A stretch of DNA of 64,000 nucleotides from Chitinophagaceae bacterium (GCA_016722465.1 JADKJC010000002.1:1-64000), one strand, 5' to 3'; shown: positions 26,933-37,030, counted from the stretch's first letter. A program made the numbers and translations. The notes: generated from the letters alone by a model not told the origin.

Positions 26933-28322
26933 CCTTCAGCACTTCTTTTGTTGAAGCAGTTATTTTAAAGCGGTTGTCAATACGCATACCCACTATCCAG
27001 ATTATTTTTTTATTCATTTCTATCAGCCAGGCATTTTCTTTTTCGGTAAGGGATAATTTCTGATCAATAAAAAAACGACTGAGCTTTTTCTTTTTTTGCA
27101 TGCCGAGTGGATAAAAATAATCACCCTGTTTCCATTTACGCAGCAGCAGGGGGAATTTTATTGTGGCTGCATCTAATTGAGCGATGGAGTTGAAAGTTGA
27201 AAGTTGAAAGTTGAAAGCTGGTGCCTTTTCAATTTTTAACATCCCTCCTTCAAAATGGATGTTAGTATCGCTTTCCTCAATTAAAATATTTTGTGCTTCA
27301 GTGGTTTGATTTGGTGTAATAATAAGCCAGTGCCGGTTTTTAAAGATGCGGTGCGTATGGGAATTGATATATTTCCCAGTTTCACTTTTTAATAAATTGA
27401 TGGTTTCTTCCGTTTGATGTGCAGTAAAATTATACTCTTTGATAATTTCATACAGCACAGTTGCAAGTGGTTGTGTTTTTAGTAATTTCAACACAGGGAT
27501 ATGAACTTCATTTCCCTTTTGTTCAAGCAATTTCTTTTTATGCAACTGAATGGATTGCTGGTAAAGTATTTCAATTTCATGGAAACGATGCAGGTTATCA
27601 ATTAAATTATCTTCCACCTGCGGATACACTTTTTTTAGGTCAGGTATTAACTGATTGCGAAAATAATTCCTTGTATATTTATCGGATTTATTTGATGAAT
27701 CTTCTGCAAAAGGTAAATTATTTTGAATGGCAAAAGCAACTAATTCTTCTTTTTTTGCAAATAATAAAGGCCTTATTAAATACAAAAGCAATTCATGTCG
27801 TGGCTTGATGCCCTGCAAACCTTTTATACCAGTGCCTTTAAAAAAATTCATTAACATTGTTTCTACACTGTCATTTGCATGATGTGCGGTAACTAGTAAG
27901 GTCCTTGGTTTGGCATATTCGATTGTAACGTTCCAGCCAGGTTTGTCGCTTTTTGTTTCGGACACTCTCCCTACACTCCCATCTGTACAAATTTGCAAAA
28001 ACCATTTATAACGTAAATCCCTGGCCGCTTCCTGAATACTTTTTTTATGCTCCCTTGCATATTTTTCTGTATCAAATTTTTTAATGAACACTTTCACTCC
28101 ATATTTTTCTCCCAGGCTTCTTACAAAGTTTTCATCCCTTTCACTTTCGGCTCCTCTCAACTGGAAATTACAGTGAGCAATCACAAACTGGTAACCGGCC
28201 CGGTGGCATAGTTCACAGAGTACAACAGAATCTATACCTCCGCTTACGGCAAGCAGCAACATATCTTTTGGCTGAAAAAGATGATTGGTTGCAATGTATT
28301 CTTTAAACTTATCTAACAGCAT
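26910..28322 (-). CDS. tilS: tRNA(Ile)-lysidine synthase
   Basis: TilS attaches lysine to C34 of the AUA-reading tRNA-Ile, changing both its decoding and its charging; it is essential in most bacteria. The 470-residue protein starts MLLDKFKEYI and has the PP-loop SGGIDS near residue 29, AHCNFQLRG, the TAHHANDSVET motif, RPLL, and a C-terminal substrate-binding domain ending in an IDNRFKI segment. The stretch around residues 370-380 is encoded by four 7-base repeats (27189-27216), a non-triplet repeat inside an essential gene. It is convergent with the rhomboid gene. Confidence 0.95.
   Translation of the reverse strand: MLLDKFKEYIATNHLFQPKDMLLLAVSGGIDSVVLCELCHRAGYQFVIAHCNFQLRGAESERDENFVRSLGEKYGVKVFIKKFDTEKYAREHKKSIQEAARDLRYKWFLQICTDGSVGRVSETKSDKPGWNVTIEYAKPRTLLVTAHHANDSVETMLMNFFKGTGIKGLQGIKPRHELLLYLIRPLLFAKKEELVAFAIQNNLPFAEDSSNKSDKYTRNYFRNQLIPDLKKVYPQVEDNLIDNLHRFHEIEILYQQSIQLHKKKLLEQKGNEVHIPVLKLLKTQPLATVLYEIIKEYNFTAHQTEETINLLKSETGKYINSHTHRIFKNRHWLIITPNQTTEAQNILIEESDTNIHFEGGMLKIEKAPAFNFQLSTFNSIAQLDAATIKFPLLLRKWKQGDYFYPLGMQKKKKLSRFFIDQKLSLTEKENAWLIEMNKKIIWIVGMRIDNRFKITASTKEVLKVTLTQPV
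27189..27216. repeat. Four tandem GTTGAAA heptamers inside tilS
   Basis: Direct 7-base repeats; four copies give 28 bases, not a multiple of three, so gain or loss of one copy would change the tilS reading frame. Confidence 0.9.
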
Positions 28323-28520
28323 AACGCAGGATATTACTATTACTTGTTTGCAATAGTAACGCTAAAATAAACAGATAAAAACTATCGCAATAAAATTGTG
28401 TTACAATTAGTGTAACCAGGGTATTGTTAGAAATTAATAATAACTAATCAACACCTGTGGAAAATAATATCTGCTGTTTTACCGTTCAAATAACGAATTT
28501 CATTTTTATAAATTTATCCA

Positions 28521-29390
28521 TTGCAGGAAAATAAAGAAATAACCGCCCTTTTGCATCTGATTGATGACCCTGATGAAGATGTGTACAATACCGTCAGCGA
28601 CCGGATCATCTCCTTCTGCAAAGGCATCATCCCGAACCTGGAAAATTTATGGGAACATACCAGCGACGAAACTATCCAGGAAAGGATTGAGCTGATGATC
28701 CACAAACTCCACTTCAAAGACCTGACGGCAGATTTTGACAACTGGAAGAAGGGCAGCAATGAACTATTACAGGGGGCACTGCTTACGGCCAGGTATCATT
28801 ATCCGGATATACAAAGCATACAAACCCTGCAGGAAATAGAAAAGATCCGCCGCAATATCTGGCTGGAACTGAATAATTATCTTACCCCGCTGGAACAAAC
28901 CAATGTAGTCAGCAGCATTCTTTATAATTACTACAAGCAAATAGGCGTTGAGATCGCCTATAACCAGCCGGAAGATTTTTTTATCAACAAAACAGTTGAG
29001 ACAAAAAAGGGCAATGCACTCAGCAATGGCATTTTGTACCTGGTACTCTGCCACTTGCTGGACATCCCGGTTAAAGCCGTTAATATTCCCCGGCAGTTTA
29101 TACTGGCCTATATTGATACCAGTTATGAATTGCTGAACCCGGATGCACCTCACTCAGAAAAAATAAAATTCTACATCGACCCACTGAACGGCCAGATCTA
29201 TTCTCATAAAGACGTAGAAAATTATTTTAAAAGAATTTCTGTGCCGCCCACCAATTCTTATTTTAAAGAAATGAGTAATAAACAGGTAATACAGTTTCTG
29301 CTGGAGGAACTAAGTAAGTGTTTTGATGATGACCTGAACAGATATAAAATGAACGAATTACTTATGCTTGTTAAATTGCTGGATGAATGA
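28521..29390 (+). CDS. SirB1-like/transglutaminase-like domain protein
   Basis: A 289-residue soluble protein. The N-terminal third is a helical, HEAT-like segment (LLHLIDDPDEDVYNTVSDRI); the rest resembles the SirB1/transglutaminase-core-2 family (LEQTNVVSSILYNYYKQIG, then NALSNGILYLVLCHLLDIPV). The position where the family often has a catalytic Cys reads as Asn-Gly-Ile, so it may not be an enzyme. The best start is the TTG at 28521, four bases after a TAAATTTA box; no upstream ATG fits. It overlaps the next gene by four bases (ATGA), which implies translational coupling. Confidence 0.75.
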   Translation: MQENKEITALLHLIDDPDEDVYNTVSDRIISFCKGIIPNLENLWEHTSDETIQERIELMIHKLHFKDLTADFDNWKKGSNELLQGALLTARYHYPDIQSIQTLQEIEKIRRNIWLELNNYLTPLEQTNVVSSILYNYYKQIGVEIAYNQPEDFFINKTVETKKGNALSNGILYLVLCHLLDIPVKAVNIPRQFILAYIDTSYELLNPDAPHSEKIKFYIDPLNGQIYSHKDVENYFKRISVPPTNSYFKEMSNKQVIQFLLEELSKCFDDDLNRYKMNELLMLVKLLDE

Positions 29391-29695
29391 TCTACCATGT
29401 AGTACAAAAAGACAACTGGCAGCAGGCATTGGAGCAGGGATATTATGAAGCGCCATCACTGGGCACTGAAGGTTTTATACACTTTAGTAAGGCAGAACAG
29501 GTGCAGGGTGTACTCCAGCGCTATTACAGAGATGTAAAGCAGCTGTTGCTCCTGCACATTGATGAAAGTAAACTGACCGCTGAATTAAAATATGAAAATG
29601 CAACCTCTGTAAACGAGGATTTTCCGCATTTGTTTGGAAGATTAAACCTGGATGCAGTAGCCAACATCACTGAAATAAATCAAGTGCCCCTTTAG
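29387..29695 (+). CDS. DUF952 family protein
   Basis: A 102-residue protein of unknown function. It begins MIYHVVQKDNWQQALEQG and has the family pattern GFIHFSKAEQVQGVLQRYY and a C-terminal FPHLFGRLNLDAV segment. It overlaps the upstream SirB1-like gene by four bases. It is convergent with the GNAT gene, with only four bases between their stops. Confidence 0.85.
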   Translation: MIYHVVQKDNWQQALEQGYYEAPSLGTEGFIHFSKAEQVQGVLQRYYRDVKQLLLLHIDESKLTAELKYENATSVNEDFPHLFGRLNLDAVANITEINQVPL

Positions 29696-29699
29696 TAAA

Positions 29700-30143
29700 T
29701 CACAATGGGTATTCATAAAAAAAATCGGGTGTTCTTATCCAGCCACTTTTTTCATAAACGGATTGAGCACGGTAATTATCATCTGCCGTTTGCAATAGTA
29801 AAAAAGCTGCATTGCTTTCCCTGCCAAATTGTTTGGCCTGCTGCAGCAACGCCTCTCCCACTCCCTGCCGGCGGGCCGTTTCAGTCACATACAGGTCGTT
29901 CAGCAATAACGCCGCTTTCATTTGCACCGATGAAAAAATAGGATACAATTGTACAAAGCCAACGGCTTCCCCCTTTAATACCGCTAAAAACAGTACGGAT
30001 TCATTTTTTGAAATACGCTGCTCCAAAAAATCAAATGCAGCCTGCAGGCTGGATGGTTGCTGGTAAAAACTGCGGTAAGCATCAAACAGCAATGCTGCAG
30101 CAGATACCTCATCCATAGTAACTCTCTTTATATCAAGCGCCAT
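29700..30143 (-). CDS. GNAT family N-acetyltransferase
   Basis: An acyl-CoA-dependent N-acetyltransferase of unknown substrate. The acetyl-CoA loop R-R-Q-G-V-G-E-A lies in motif A (LYVTETARRQGVGEALL), followed by a typical motif B (QTADDNYRAQSVYEKSGW). I prefer the ATG at 30143 (MALDIKRVTMDE) over the TTG at 30161, since the former follows a TAAATTAG box at close range and needs no rare start. The product is about 147 residues. Confidence 0.85.
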   Translation of the reverse strand: MALDIKRVTMDEVSAAALLFDAYRSFYQQPSSLQAAFDFLEQRISKNESVLFLAVLKGEAVGFVQLYPIFSSVQMKAALLLNDLYVTETARRQGVGEALLQQAKQFGRESNAAFLLLQTADDNYRAQSVYEKSGWIRTPDFFYEYPL

Positions 30144-30197
30144 ATTCACTAATTTAGCCAATCAAAATACTTTATTTCACCAATATAAAAAAAACTA

Positions 30198-30527
30198 ATG
30201 ATCAGCTGGGATGATTTTGAAAAAATAGAAATGAGGATTGGCACTATACTGGAAGTACAACCATTTGAAAAAGCAAAAAAGCCTGCTTACCAGTTACTGA
30301 TTGATTTTGGAGCAGCAGGAACCAAAAAATCGTCTGCACAAATAACAGCTTTGTACAGTGCCGCAACATTGCAGGGCAAACAAGTGGTGGCAGTGGTGAA
30401 TTTTCCCCCTAAACAGATTGCTGATTTTTTCAGCGAATGCCTGGTACTGGGAGTGTACAATGAAAATAATGAAGTGGTATTGCTGCAACCCGGAAAAGAA
30501 GTAACAAACGGATGCAGGGTGGGATAA
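30198..30527 (+). CDS. tRNA-binding domain protein, CsaA-like
   Basis: A 109-residue stand-alone tRNA-binding (OB-fold) protein like CsaA, which has export-related chaperone activity in Bacillus. Family features are the start WDDFEKIEMRIGTILEV, KKPAYQLLIDFG, a KKSSAQIT segment, GKQVVAVVNFPPKQI and SECLVLG. It is convergent with the ArsR regulator. Confidence 0.88.
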   Translation: MISWDDFEKIEMRIGTILEVQPFEKAKKPAYQLLIDFGAAGTKKSSAQITALYSAATLQGKQVVAVVNFPPKQIADFFSECLVLGVYNENNEVVLLQPGKEVTNGCRVG

Positions 30528-30563
30528 TGATTGAAGATGCAAGAAGTAAGATTTCAGATTGGA

Positions 30564-30875
30564 TCAATCAAGTTTAAACTGATCAAAAAATAAGCTTACT
30601 TTTTTAAAGTTCATTTTATTGAGCGTAAAATAATGGTTGCGTCCTTCTTTGCGGCATTCCAGCAGTTTACTGTCGCACAGCAATTTGATATGGTGTGAGC
30701 AGGTTGGCTGTGAAAGGCCGGTGAGCCCCTGCACATCGCCACAGCATACCTCTCCCTTACGGGATATTTCCTGCAGTATAGACAACCGGCAGGGGTCAGC
30801 AATTGCACTCATAGCCTTTTCAATAAACTTACTTTCTCTTTTTTCTGCACTCATCATTGGTATATTCGTTGCCAA
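30564..30875 (-). CDS. ArsR-family winged-helix regulator
   Basis: A 103-residue repressor-like protein. The winged helix is clear: DPCRLSILQEI, then the recognition helix LSQPTCSHHIKLLCDSKLL and the wing KEGRNHYFTLN. It carries Cys in RKGEVCCGDV, at the place of the alpha-3 metal or thiol site of ArsR proteins, plus Cys in PTCSHH, so metal or redox sensing is possible. The start is uncertain: TTG at 30875 or ATG at 30857 (MMSAEKRE). It is divergent from ogt with about 120 bases between, so it may control ogt or itself. Confidence 0.87.
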   Translation of the reverse strand: MATNIPMMSAEKRESKFIEKAMSAIADPCRLSILQEISRKGEVCCGDVQGLTGLSQPTCSHHIKLLCDSKLLECRKEGRNHYFTLNKMNFKKVSLFFDQFKLD

Positions 30876-30994
30876 AGAAATTATTTTTTACCCACTTGAA
30901 CAACTCTTTGTGTATAATTTATATCAGGAAAAATTATTTACACATTATTTCGGGCAATGGAATGGACGACCTATTTTTACCTGTTAATTTTTTC

Positions 30995-31488
30995 ATGGCG
31001 GAAGCTACACATATCTTACAAAGTCCTGTTGGCAAAATCAACATCCATGCAACGGATGAAGCAATCCATGCTGTTCAATTTGTAAAAACCGATACGGATG
31101 CTGCCCTATCAACAGAAAGCCTCATCCCCTGATACAACAATGCATTCTCCAGTTGCAGGAATATTTTGAGGGTAAAAGAAAAACATTTGACCTGCCACTA
31201 CAGCAAAAGGGTTCTGCTTTCCAGCAAAATGTGTGGGCACAACTTCTCAATATCAGCTACGGAAAAACCATCAGTTACCTTGAATTATCAAAGAGAGTGG
31301 GTGATGTAAAAGCCATCAGGGCAGTGGGTACTGCCAATGGTAAAAACCAGCTCGCCATTATTATTCCCTGCCACCGGGTAATTGGCAGTGATGGATCGTT
31401 GACTGGGTATGCCGGTGAACTGTGGCGTAAAAAATGGTTGCTGGAGCATGAAGGAAAATTTGCCAATGGCGTGCAAACCTTATTTTAA
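30995..31488 (+). CDS. ogt: Methylated-DNA-protein cysteine methyltransferase, frameshifted
   Basis: Removes alkyl groups from O6-alkylguanine in DNA by transfer to its own Cys. The N-terminal piece reads MAEATHILQSPVGKINIHA and stops at 31130; the C-terminal piece from about 31129 gives LIQQCILQLQEYF, the helix-turn-helix NISYGKTISYLELS, and the active-site IIPCHRVIGSDG with the recipient Cys. Adding one C to the run at 31126-31129 joins them into a normal protein of about 165 residues. It is divergent from the ArsR gene. Confidence 0.88.
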
Positions 31489-31498
31489 TTATTGCACT

Positions 31499-32133
31499 TT
31501 ACCCTGCAAGCATTATGTTCATGAATTGTAAGTGCCCGTTCTTCAATACACGGAAAATATAAATCACATTGCTTTCTCCACCGTCAAGGATTTGACCATC
31601 TTCATCTTTAAATACCGTATTGTAAGCCGTATTCAGTGTAAGTGTATTTTCTTTTTATCAAAAGCTGCATACATTTTTACAGTACTGGCACCGCCTTCTT
31701 TAAATTCAGGGGTTTCAACTGCCTCCTGCCTGTACAACCGATCGGATTTAATTTTAAGCAGGCACTTTACAAATGCTGCCGGGAATATTTTTTTATAATA
31801 GTGGTGGAAATCTTTTTCGGTAAAAGGAGTGATCTTACCAGCACTGATCTTTTTTGTGTTCAGTTCTTTCTCTGTTAACACAAGGTACCAGATATCGTTG
31901 CTTTTATTGAGTAAAGGAAATTTGAAAAAGCTTTTGATAGCAGCAGTATCATTTTTATACAGTGCATCCCGGAAGGTTCGGAAATCATTTACCCAGGTTT
32001 TTGTATTTGTATCTTTGATGGCATGACCGCTTTTTTGTATTGTAATTACAAACGCAACTGATTCAGGCGGACTAACACAAAAAGAAGAACTGCCAATCAA
32101 CAGGAATACCGGCAGAAAAAAAAAGTTCCTCAT
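31499..32133 (-). CDS. Exported hypothetical protein, frameshifted near the 3' end
   Basis: Function not recognised. It has a signal peptide (MRNFFFLPVFLLIGSSSFC) and a mature part rich in Lys and aromatic residues. The frame stops at 31633 as written, but adding one A to the run at 31652-31656 (T on plus) continues it as DKKENTLTLNTAYNTVFKDE and on to MNIMLAG, ending at 31499, only ten bases from the ogt stop. The restored length is about 211 residues. Alternating polar and hydrophobic residues at the end suggest a beta-rich exported domain. Confidence 0.65.
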
Positions 32134-32174
32134 AAAGCAATTTTTTTTTTGATAACGTACTTACGGGCCGGGCA

Positions 32175-32663
32175 TTACCGTTTCAGATCATCCGAAGTAA
32201 AAGTAAGCGGCAGCAATGCCTTTGCTGTTTGAATAATGTATACTTCCCCGCTAAGCCCACCCAGTACCAGGCGGATGGATTGCGCTGTCCTTTCTTCAAA
32301 CTCAGCCAGCACCTGCCTGCAAACACCACAGGGTGAAATGGGTTTGGTACTTTCACCATTCTTATTGTGATAGCTGATGGCCATCGTTTTGATACCGATA
32401 CCGGGATACTGTGTTGCTGCGGCAGACATCAGTGTCCTTTCAGCACATATCCCTGCAGGGTAAGCTGCATTTTCCTGGTTGGTGCCGGAAACAACAATAC
32501 CATTTGCCAGTTTTGCGGCTGCCCCTACAAAAAAGTTTGAATAAGGGGCATAGGCCACTTTGGCAATATCACTTGCGGTAGCAAGCAATGCTGCATCTTC
32601 ATCAGCCAATTCTGCTGCAGAAGTATACACTTCAACTGAAAACTGAACCTCCTTTAATTGCAT
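32175..32663 (-). CDS. cdd: Cytidine deaminase
   Basis: Deaminates cytidine and deoxycytidine to uridine forms in pyrimidine salvage. The 162-residue protein has the zinc motifs CAERTLMSAA (Cys-Ala-Glu, with the proton-shuttle Glu) and SPCGVCRQVL, giving a three-Cys site as in tetrameric enzymes, and the APYSNFFVGAA substrate loop. It lies downstream of lepB on the same strand but is separated from it by a terminator. Confidence 0.95.
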   Translation of the reverse strand: MQLKEVQFSVEVYTSAAELADEDAALLATASDIAKVAYAPYSNFFVGAAAKLANGIVVSGTNQENAAYPAGICAERTLMSAAATQYPGIGIKTMAISYHNKNGESTKPISPCGVCRQVLAEFEERTAQSIRLVLGGLSGEVYIIQTAKALLPLTFTSDDLKR

Positions 32664-32709
32664 ACTGTACTATTTTAGTGAATGGCATCAGCCACATTTC
32701 AAAGAAACA

Positions 32710-32737
32710 AAAACCACAAATGTTACTTTGTGGTTTT
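32710..32737 (-). terminator. Terminator downstream of lepB
   Basis: An 11-bp perfect stem AAAACCACAAA/TTTGTGGTTTT with a 6-base loop; on the minus strand the right arm runs into TTTTTG. Confidence 0.75.
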
Positions 32738-32875
32738 AATATCAGCTATAAATATAAGTACTTCTGGCCGTTTAATAAGTAGTAAGCATTTTCCCGGCGG
32801 CTTTTGGGTTATAGGATGTTGATGCCTGGCATTTAAAGTAAAACGTCCATCCTGCAACACTTTTACTTTCGTTGT

Positions 32876-34386
32876 TTATTTAATTGAGCGGAAAAGCCTC
32901 TTCCACCTGGGGCCTTTTTCCCAACTGAACCAGATAAGCGATGCTTTGCCTACTACATGGTCTTCAGGAACAAAACCCCAGTAGCGGCTGTCCAGTGAAT
33001 TGTGACGGTTATCCCCCATCAGCCAGTAATACCCCATATTGAAGGTATAGGTAGTTGTTTCTTTATCATTGATAAATACTTTGCCATTCCTTTCTTCCAC
33101 TTTATTTCCTTCATAGGTTTCAATGCACCTTCTGTAACGGATCAAATTATCTGCATTCAGTTCAATACTGGCTCCTTTTTTAGGTATCCATAATTTACCA
33201 TAGTTATCTGCACTCCAGTTGGCGGAGGCGTTGTAATATGGAAAAAGCCTGTTGCTTACCGTTTCAATATAGTCGGCAAACTTTGCCGCATTGGCAGTAC
33301 TCAGCTGTGCTTTTTCTTCATTGGTGATATTTACCAGGATTTCATTGCCGTTCCTGCGGATATCATCCTGTTCCTCTCTTACATTGATGCCCATTGCAGC
33401 CAGGTTATCTGCATCAGGAAAAAAGCTACGGTTGCTATCAACCACCCTGTAATAACGCTCCGATTGGGGAAATAACGGTTGCTGCCGACCATTGATGTAA
33501 ACAATACCATTGATGATTTGCAGTGTGTCGCCGGCGATGCCAACACATCTTTTGATAAAATTTTCTCTTTTATCTACCGGCCTTGTTATAATAAGGTCTT
33601 TGTTATCCGGGCCATATTCCTGCCAAACTGCATCCCTTCCAACACTTCTCACTGCTTCATAATAAGTAGTTCTTGACCCGAAGTTTATTTCATCATTTAT
33701 TAAAGTATCGTTGGCAGGGAAATTAAATACCACCGCATCGTTGCGCTGTATGGGAGAAGCAAACCATCTCGTATAGGGAATATGAATAATTTCAGCGTAA
33801 GCTTTTGCATTTACAAAAGGCATGGTATGGTGTACAAAGGGCATGGCAACCGGGGTGTTGGGGATACGTGGGCCATATGCCCATTTACTCACAAACAAAA
33901 AATCATTAACGAGCAATGTTTTTCCATAGAAGGCGTAGGGATGGTATAGGCTTCAAATACAAACGTACGGATGAGTGTTGCCGCCACTACGGCAAAGGCT
34001 GCGGCATCCACCCATTCCCTTACTGCGGTTTTTTTATAATTGCTCACTACCAGTTCACCGGCATATCTTTCACTGGACGAAAAGCCGAGGTAGGGGAAAT
34101 AAATAAACGGAACAAAAACAGTTAATGCATGATGCCCCACACCAAAGCGGCCAAAATGTTCTACAAATTTGATGGCGATCCAGATAGAAATAAACTGCCC
34201 TGCAATAGGTACCAACTGAAGAAAGAACCAGTATTTTTTAAGCTGCATTTTTTCTACCATGCACCAGGTATTGTAAAAGGGTACAAATGCTTTCCAGCCT
34301 TCGATACCTGCTTTTTTAAACATCCCATACAAACCCACATGCCAGCCCAGGGTGGCAAGTATAAAAATAATCCAGCCAATACTCAT
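32876..34386 (-). CDS. lepB: Signal peptidase I, frameshifted, with extra N-terminal membrane domain
   Basis: Leader peptidase that removes signal peptides at the inner-membrane surface. The N-terminal piece (33889-34386) has two or three membrane helices and a membrane helix before the catalytic Ser in TIPTPSMEK; the C-terminal piece (32876-33916) begins LLVNDFLFVSKW and carries the Lys in ENFIKRCVGIAGD and the box MGDNRHNSLDSRYWG. One A missing from the run at 33919-33923 (T on plus) breaks the frame exactly after the catalytic Ser. The restored length is about 503 residues. The DUF-like hydrophobic N-terminus and a long insertion before the MGDNR box are typical of Bacteroidota enzymes. 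Confidence 0.9.
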
Positions 34387-34666
34387 AAGTAAAATTTTAT
34401 TGCTGCCAAAAATACCATAATTAAGCGTTTGTCAAGTTTTTCCACAAAAAATGTTATGAAAGGTTTAACTGAAAGATAATCTTTGCGGCCTGCAAAAACT
34501 GTGAATGCCAGTTAGTTTTGCTTAACCAGTATTTGTTAACCCGGCAAACTGCAATGGATTTTAAGAACTTATCCACAGGGATTTCTTAAAGGCAGGAGAT
34601 GCAAAAGGTTACCTTTTTTAACATCGGGTATTAAATGCTGAAAGTTTTAATCAAAACAAATCAAAA

Positions 34667-34956
34667 ATGGTACAAAAGACTTATTACAAAACCAAAGATT
34701 ACTGCAAAGTAAAATTCACTTTTACAGTTGAGAATGCCGAAACTGTTGAAATATTAGGCCTTAACAGCGATTGGGAAAACTCAATCATTATGGGCAAGAA
34801 AAAAGACGGCAGCTTTACCTGCGATGTATCCCTACCAAAAACACCGAACAACAGTTTAAATACCGTATTAACGAATCAGAATGGATGAATGAGCCTGAAG
34901 CTGATAAAGAAATAGCCAATGAATTTGGCGGAAGCAACAGCGTAATTGTTCTCTAA
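34667..34956 (+). CDS. CBM48/glycogen-binding-like small protein, frameshifted
   Basis: A single E-set/CBM48-type domain of about 96 residues, as found in isoamylase N-termini and AMPK beta subunits; here it stands alone. The order is FTFTVENAETVEILGLNSDW (first strands with the conserved Trp) and, after the break, QFKYRINESEWMNEPEAD. One A missing from the run at 34837-34841 shifts the frame; restoring it gives SLPKNTEQQFKYRI. It may bind alpha-glucan or simply act as a small folding domain. Confidence 0.75.
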
Positions 34957-34970
34957 TTCCCCTTTAAACA

Positions 34971-35027
34971 AAAAACTTTACAGCCTCTCTGGTTGATAGC
35001 TTTATCATCAGATGCTGTAAAGTTTTT
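34971..35027 (+). terminator. Terminator downstream of the CBM48 gene
   Basis: A 14-bp perfect stem AAAAACTTTACAGC/GCTGTAAAGTTTTT with a 29-base loop, 14 bases after the stop, ending in five T. Confidence 0.7.
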
Positions 35028-35838
35028 CATACATACCACCTGTTTTTTTAGAAAGTTTTCCCTGCAGGTTATCGCATCGCTTACAGCATTCACCCAGGCT
35101 AACTTAAAATAGCCATCAGGATACTGATCCTTGTTTGTTTTATTTCACCGTTTGTTGCCTGTAACAATTTGGAGAAAGAGAAACAACAGCTGGGGAAGAT
35201 GTTGATAAGGTTCTATATTCCAGATTGCACATCAAATTCTGCAAGCTCCAGCGAATAATGATACAAAATCAGTTTGGGATGAAATTACCAGCTGGCCTGT
35301 TTCACTAATTTTTCTTAATTCCACACAGAGATTTTTTAAAGTTAATTCCCATTATTTGCTGGCTCCCCTTTTTACTTTTAAGATCATTCTTTCCATAGTT
35401 AGCCACCCATATTTTCTCATAGTATTCTTCAGAACAGCAATGCCATTTTACTTTTTAAGCTATTGCGAAATATCATGGCAGCTTTATAAAAAACCTACCC
35501 GATCAATCTTTCATACCAATGAATAATTTATACCCACCGTTTGCTAAACAGCACAGCACAGCATGATTGAGCGATGTAAGTTTACAACCGTTAAGCATTC
35601 AGTTGTAAGAGGGAAATTGACAACCCAATTCAGGACATGAAAAAATCACGAGTAAAGGGTACAGTTTTAAACCAACTGAAACCGCAATTTTACTTTAGTA
35701 AAGCACCTCTTTTTATTTCATAGTAACACGAATTATTGCTGTTATAAAAACAGTAACAATTCCTCACATCTCCTTTGATCTACCTGCAGCATTATTCTGT
35801 CGCATCATCTTATTTATAATAAAATAAAAAATGAAACA
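35028..35838. other. Intergenic, no gene seen
   Basis: About 810 bases between the CBM48 terminator and the beta-helix-like gene. No open frame with protein-like character, RNA gene or repeat was recognised. The AT-rich last 60 bases probably hold the promoter of the next gene. Confidence 0.4.
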
Positions 35839-36975
35839 ATGAAAAAGTTTGCCTTTCTGCTTGTAGCTGTTTTTATGATCACTTCTTTCGCCGATGCAAA
35901 AATCCGCAGGGTTGGTTTTTTCGGCAGCCCTATTTCGGGCACAGACTATTCCACCTTTGCACTAGCTTATACCGCAGCCACATCTGGCGACACCATACTA
36001 ATGTTCCCCAGCACTACACTAAATGGCACAATAACAAAAAAACTCACCCTGATCGGCCCGGGCTACTGGCTCGACCCAAACACAACGCCTAAAGGGAATG
36101 CCAACCTACAGGCTTTTGCCGGCATCTCCACCCTGAACTCTATTGTATTTGACGTAGGTAGCGACGGGTCGGTTATGAGTGGGTTTTATGGCGGTAATGT
36201 TTATATAAAAGACAATAACATTACTATTATTAGAAACAGTGAGCTTATTATAAATATAAATTACACGAACCCTGCAGCCACCGTTACCAACCTGCAAGTG
36301 CTGCAGAACTACCGGGTTGCCATCAACAATTACTACACCAATGCGTCTGGCTCCACCAATATGAACATCAGCAATAACCTGATCAGCTATTTTGCTACCA
36401 GCGCCGGCAATACCTATAGCGGTAATATATCTAACAATGTATGGGCTTATGATGCCACGCAATCAACCAACAACCTCAATGGTGGCAGCGCTACACTTTC
36501 CGGCACCAATGGCATTGATCTGGGCAGTGGTGCATACCTGTTGCAAAACAATATCTTCCTTAGCTATACCAATGCAGCGGCGCCCAGTAACTATAATTAT
36601 TTTATATTCAGCAATGGGGGTAACAGCATTTTTAATTACAACCTTGGTTTACAAGCCGCCACCCCCATCAATTGGGGTACAGGTGTGGGCAATGTAATTA
36701 CACCTATTGCCAATGCCGCCAATGTGTTTGCAGCATGGCCGTTGATTGCCACTACCAGTGCGGATGCCAGATACCAGTTGAAAGCAGGCAGCCCGGCATT
36801 GGTGGCCAATCGGCCGGGTAGCACTGTAAATGCAGGCATGTTTGCCGGAAGTTATCCTTATAAATTATCGCTCATACCAACCATACCCACCATTTACACA
36901 CTGTCATCTCCACAGGGCAATAACCCGCCGGGCAGTACCATACAGATCAACGTAAGTACAAGGGGCAATAATTAA
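35839..36975 (+). CDS. Secreted right-handed beta-helix-like protein
   Basis: A 378-residue exported protein. A signal peptide (MKKFAFLLVAVFMITSFADA) is followed by Asn/Gly/Thr/Ser-rich short strands with repeating patterns (IKDNNITIIRNSEL, NMNISNNLISYF, YSGNISNNVWAYD) that suggest a parallel beta-helix like those of right-handed beta-helix or pectate-lyase-like proteins. It ends in ...NVSTRGNN without a recognisable T9SS sorting domain. The next secreted gene follows 55 bases later, so the two may be cotranscribed. Function not recognised; surface polysaccharide or adhesion role is only a guess. Confidence 0.65.
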   Translation: MKKFAFLLVAVFMITSFADAKIRRVGFFGSPISGTDYSTFALAYTAATSGDTILMFPSTTLNGTITKKLTLIGPGYWLDPNTTPKGNANLQAFAGISTLNSIVFDVGSDGSVMSGFYGGNVYIKDNNITIIRNSELIININYTNPAATVTNLQVLQNYRVAINNYYTNASGSTNMNISNNLISYFATSAGNTYSGNISNNVWAYDATQSTNNLNGGSATLSGTNGIDLGSGAYLLQNNIFLSYTNAAAPSNYNYFIFSNGGNSIFNYNLGLQAATPINWGTGVGNVITPIANAANVFAAWPLIATTSADARYQLKAGSPALVANRPGSTVNAGMFAGSYPYKLSLIPTIPTIYTLSSPQGNNPPGSTIQINVSTRGNN

Positions 36976-37030
36976 TAACCTTTGTTCAAAACAATTTTTA
37001 TGGTTTGATAAGTGCGTAAAATTTAAACAA

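Noticed and set aside
33889..33916. lepB as two separate overlapping genes
   Set aside because: The break falls right after the catalytic Ser motif and one added A gives the expected continuous protein.
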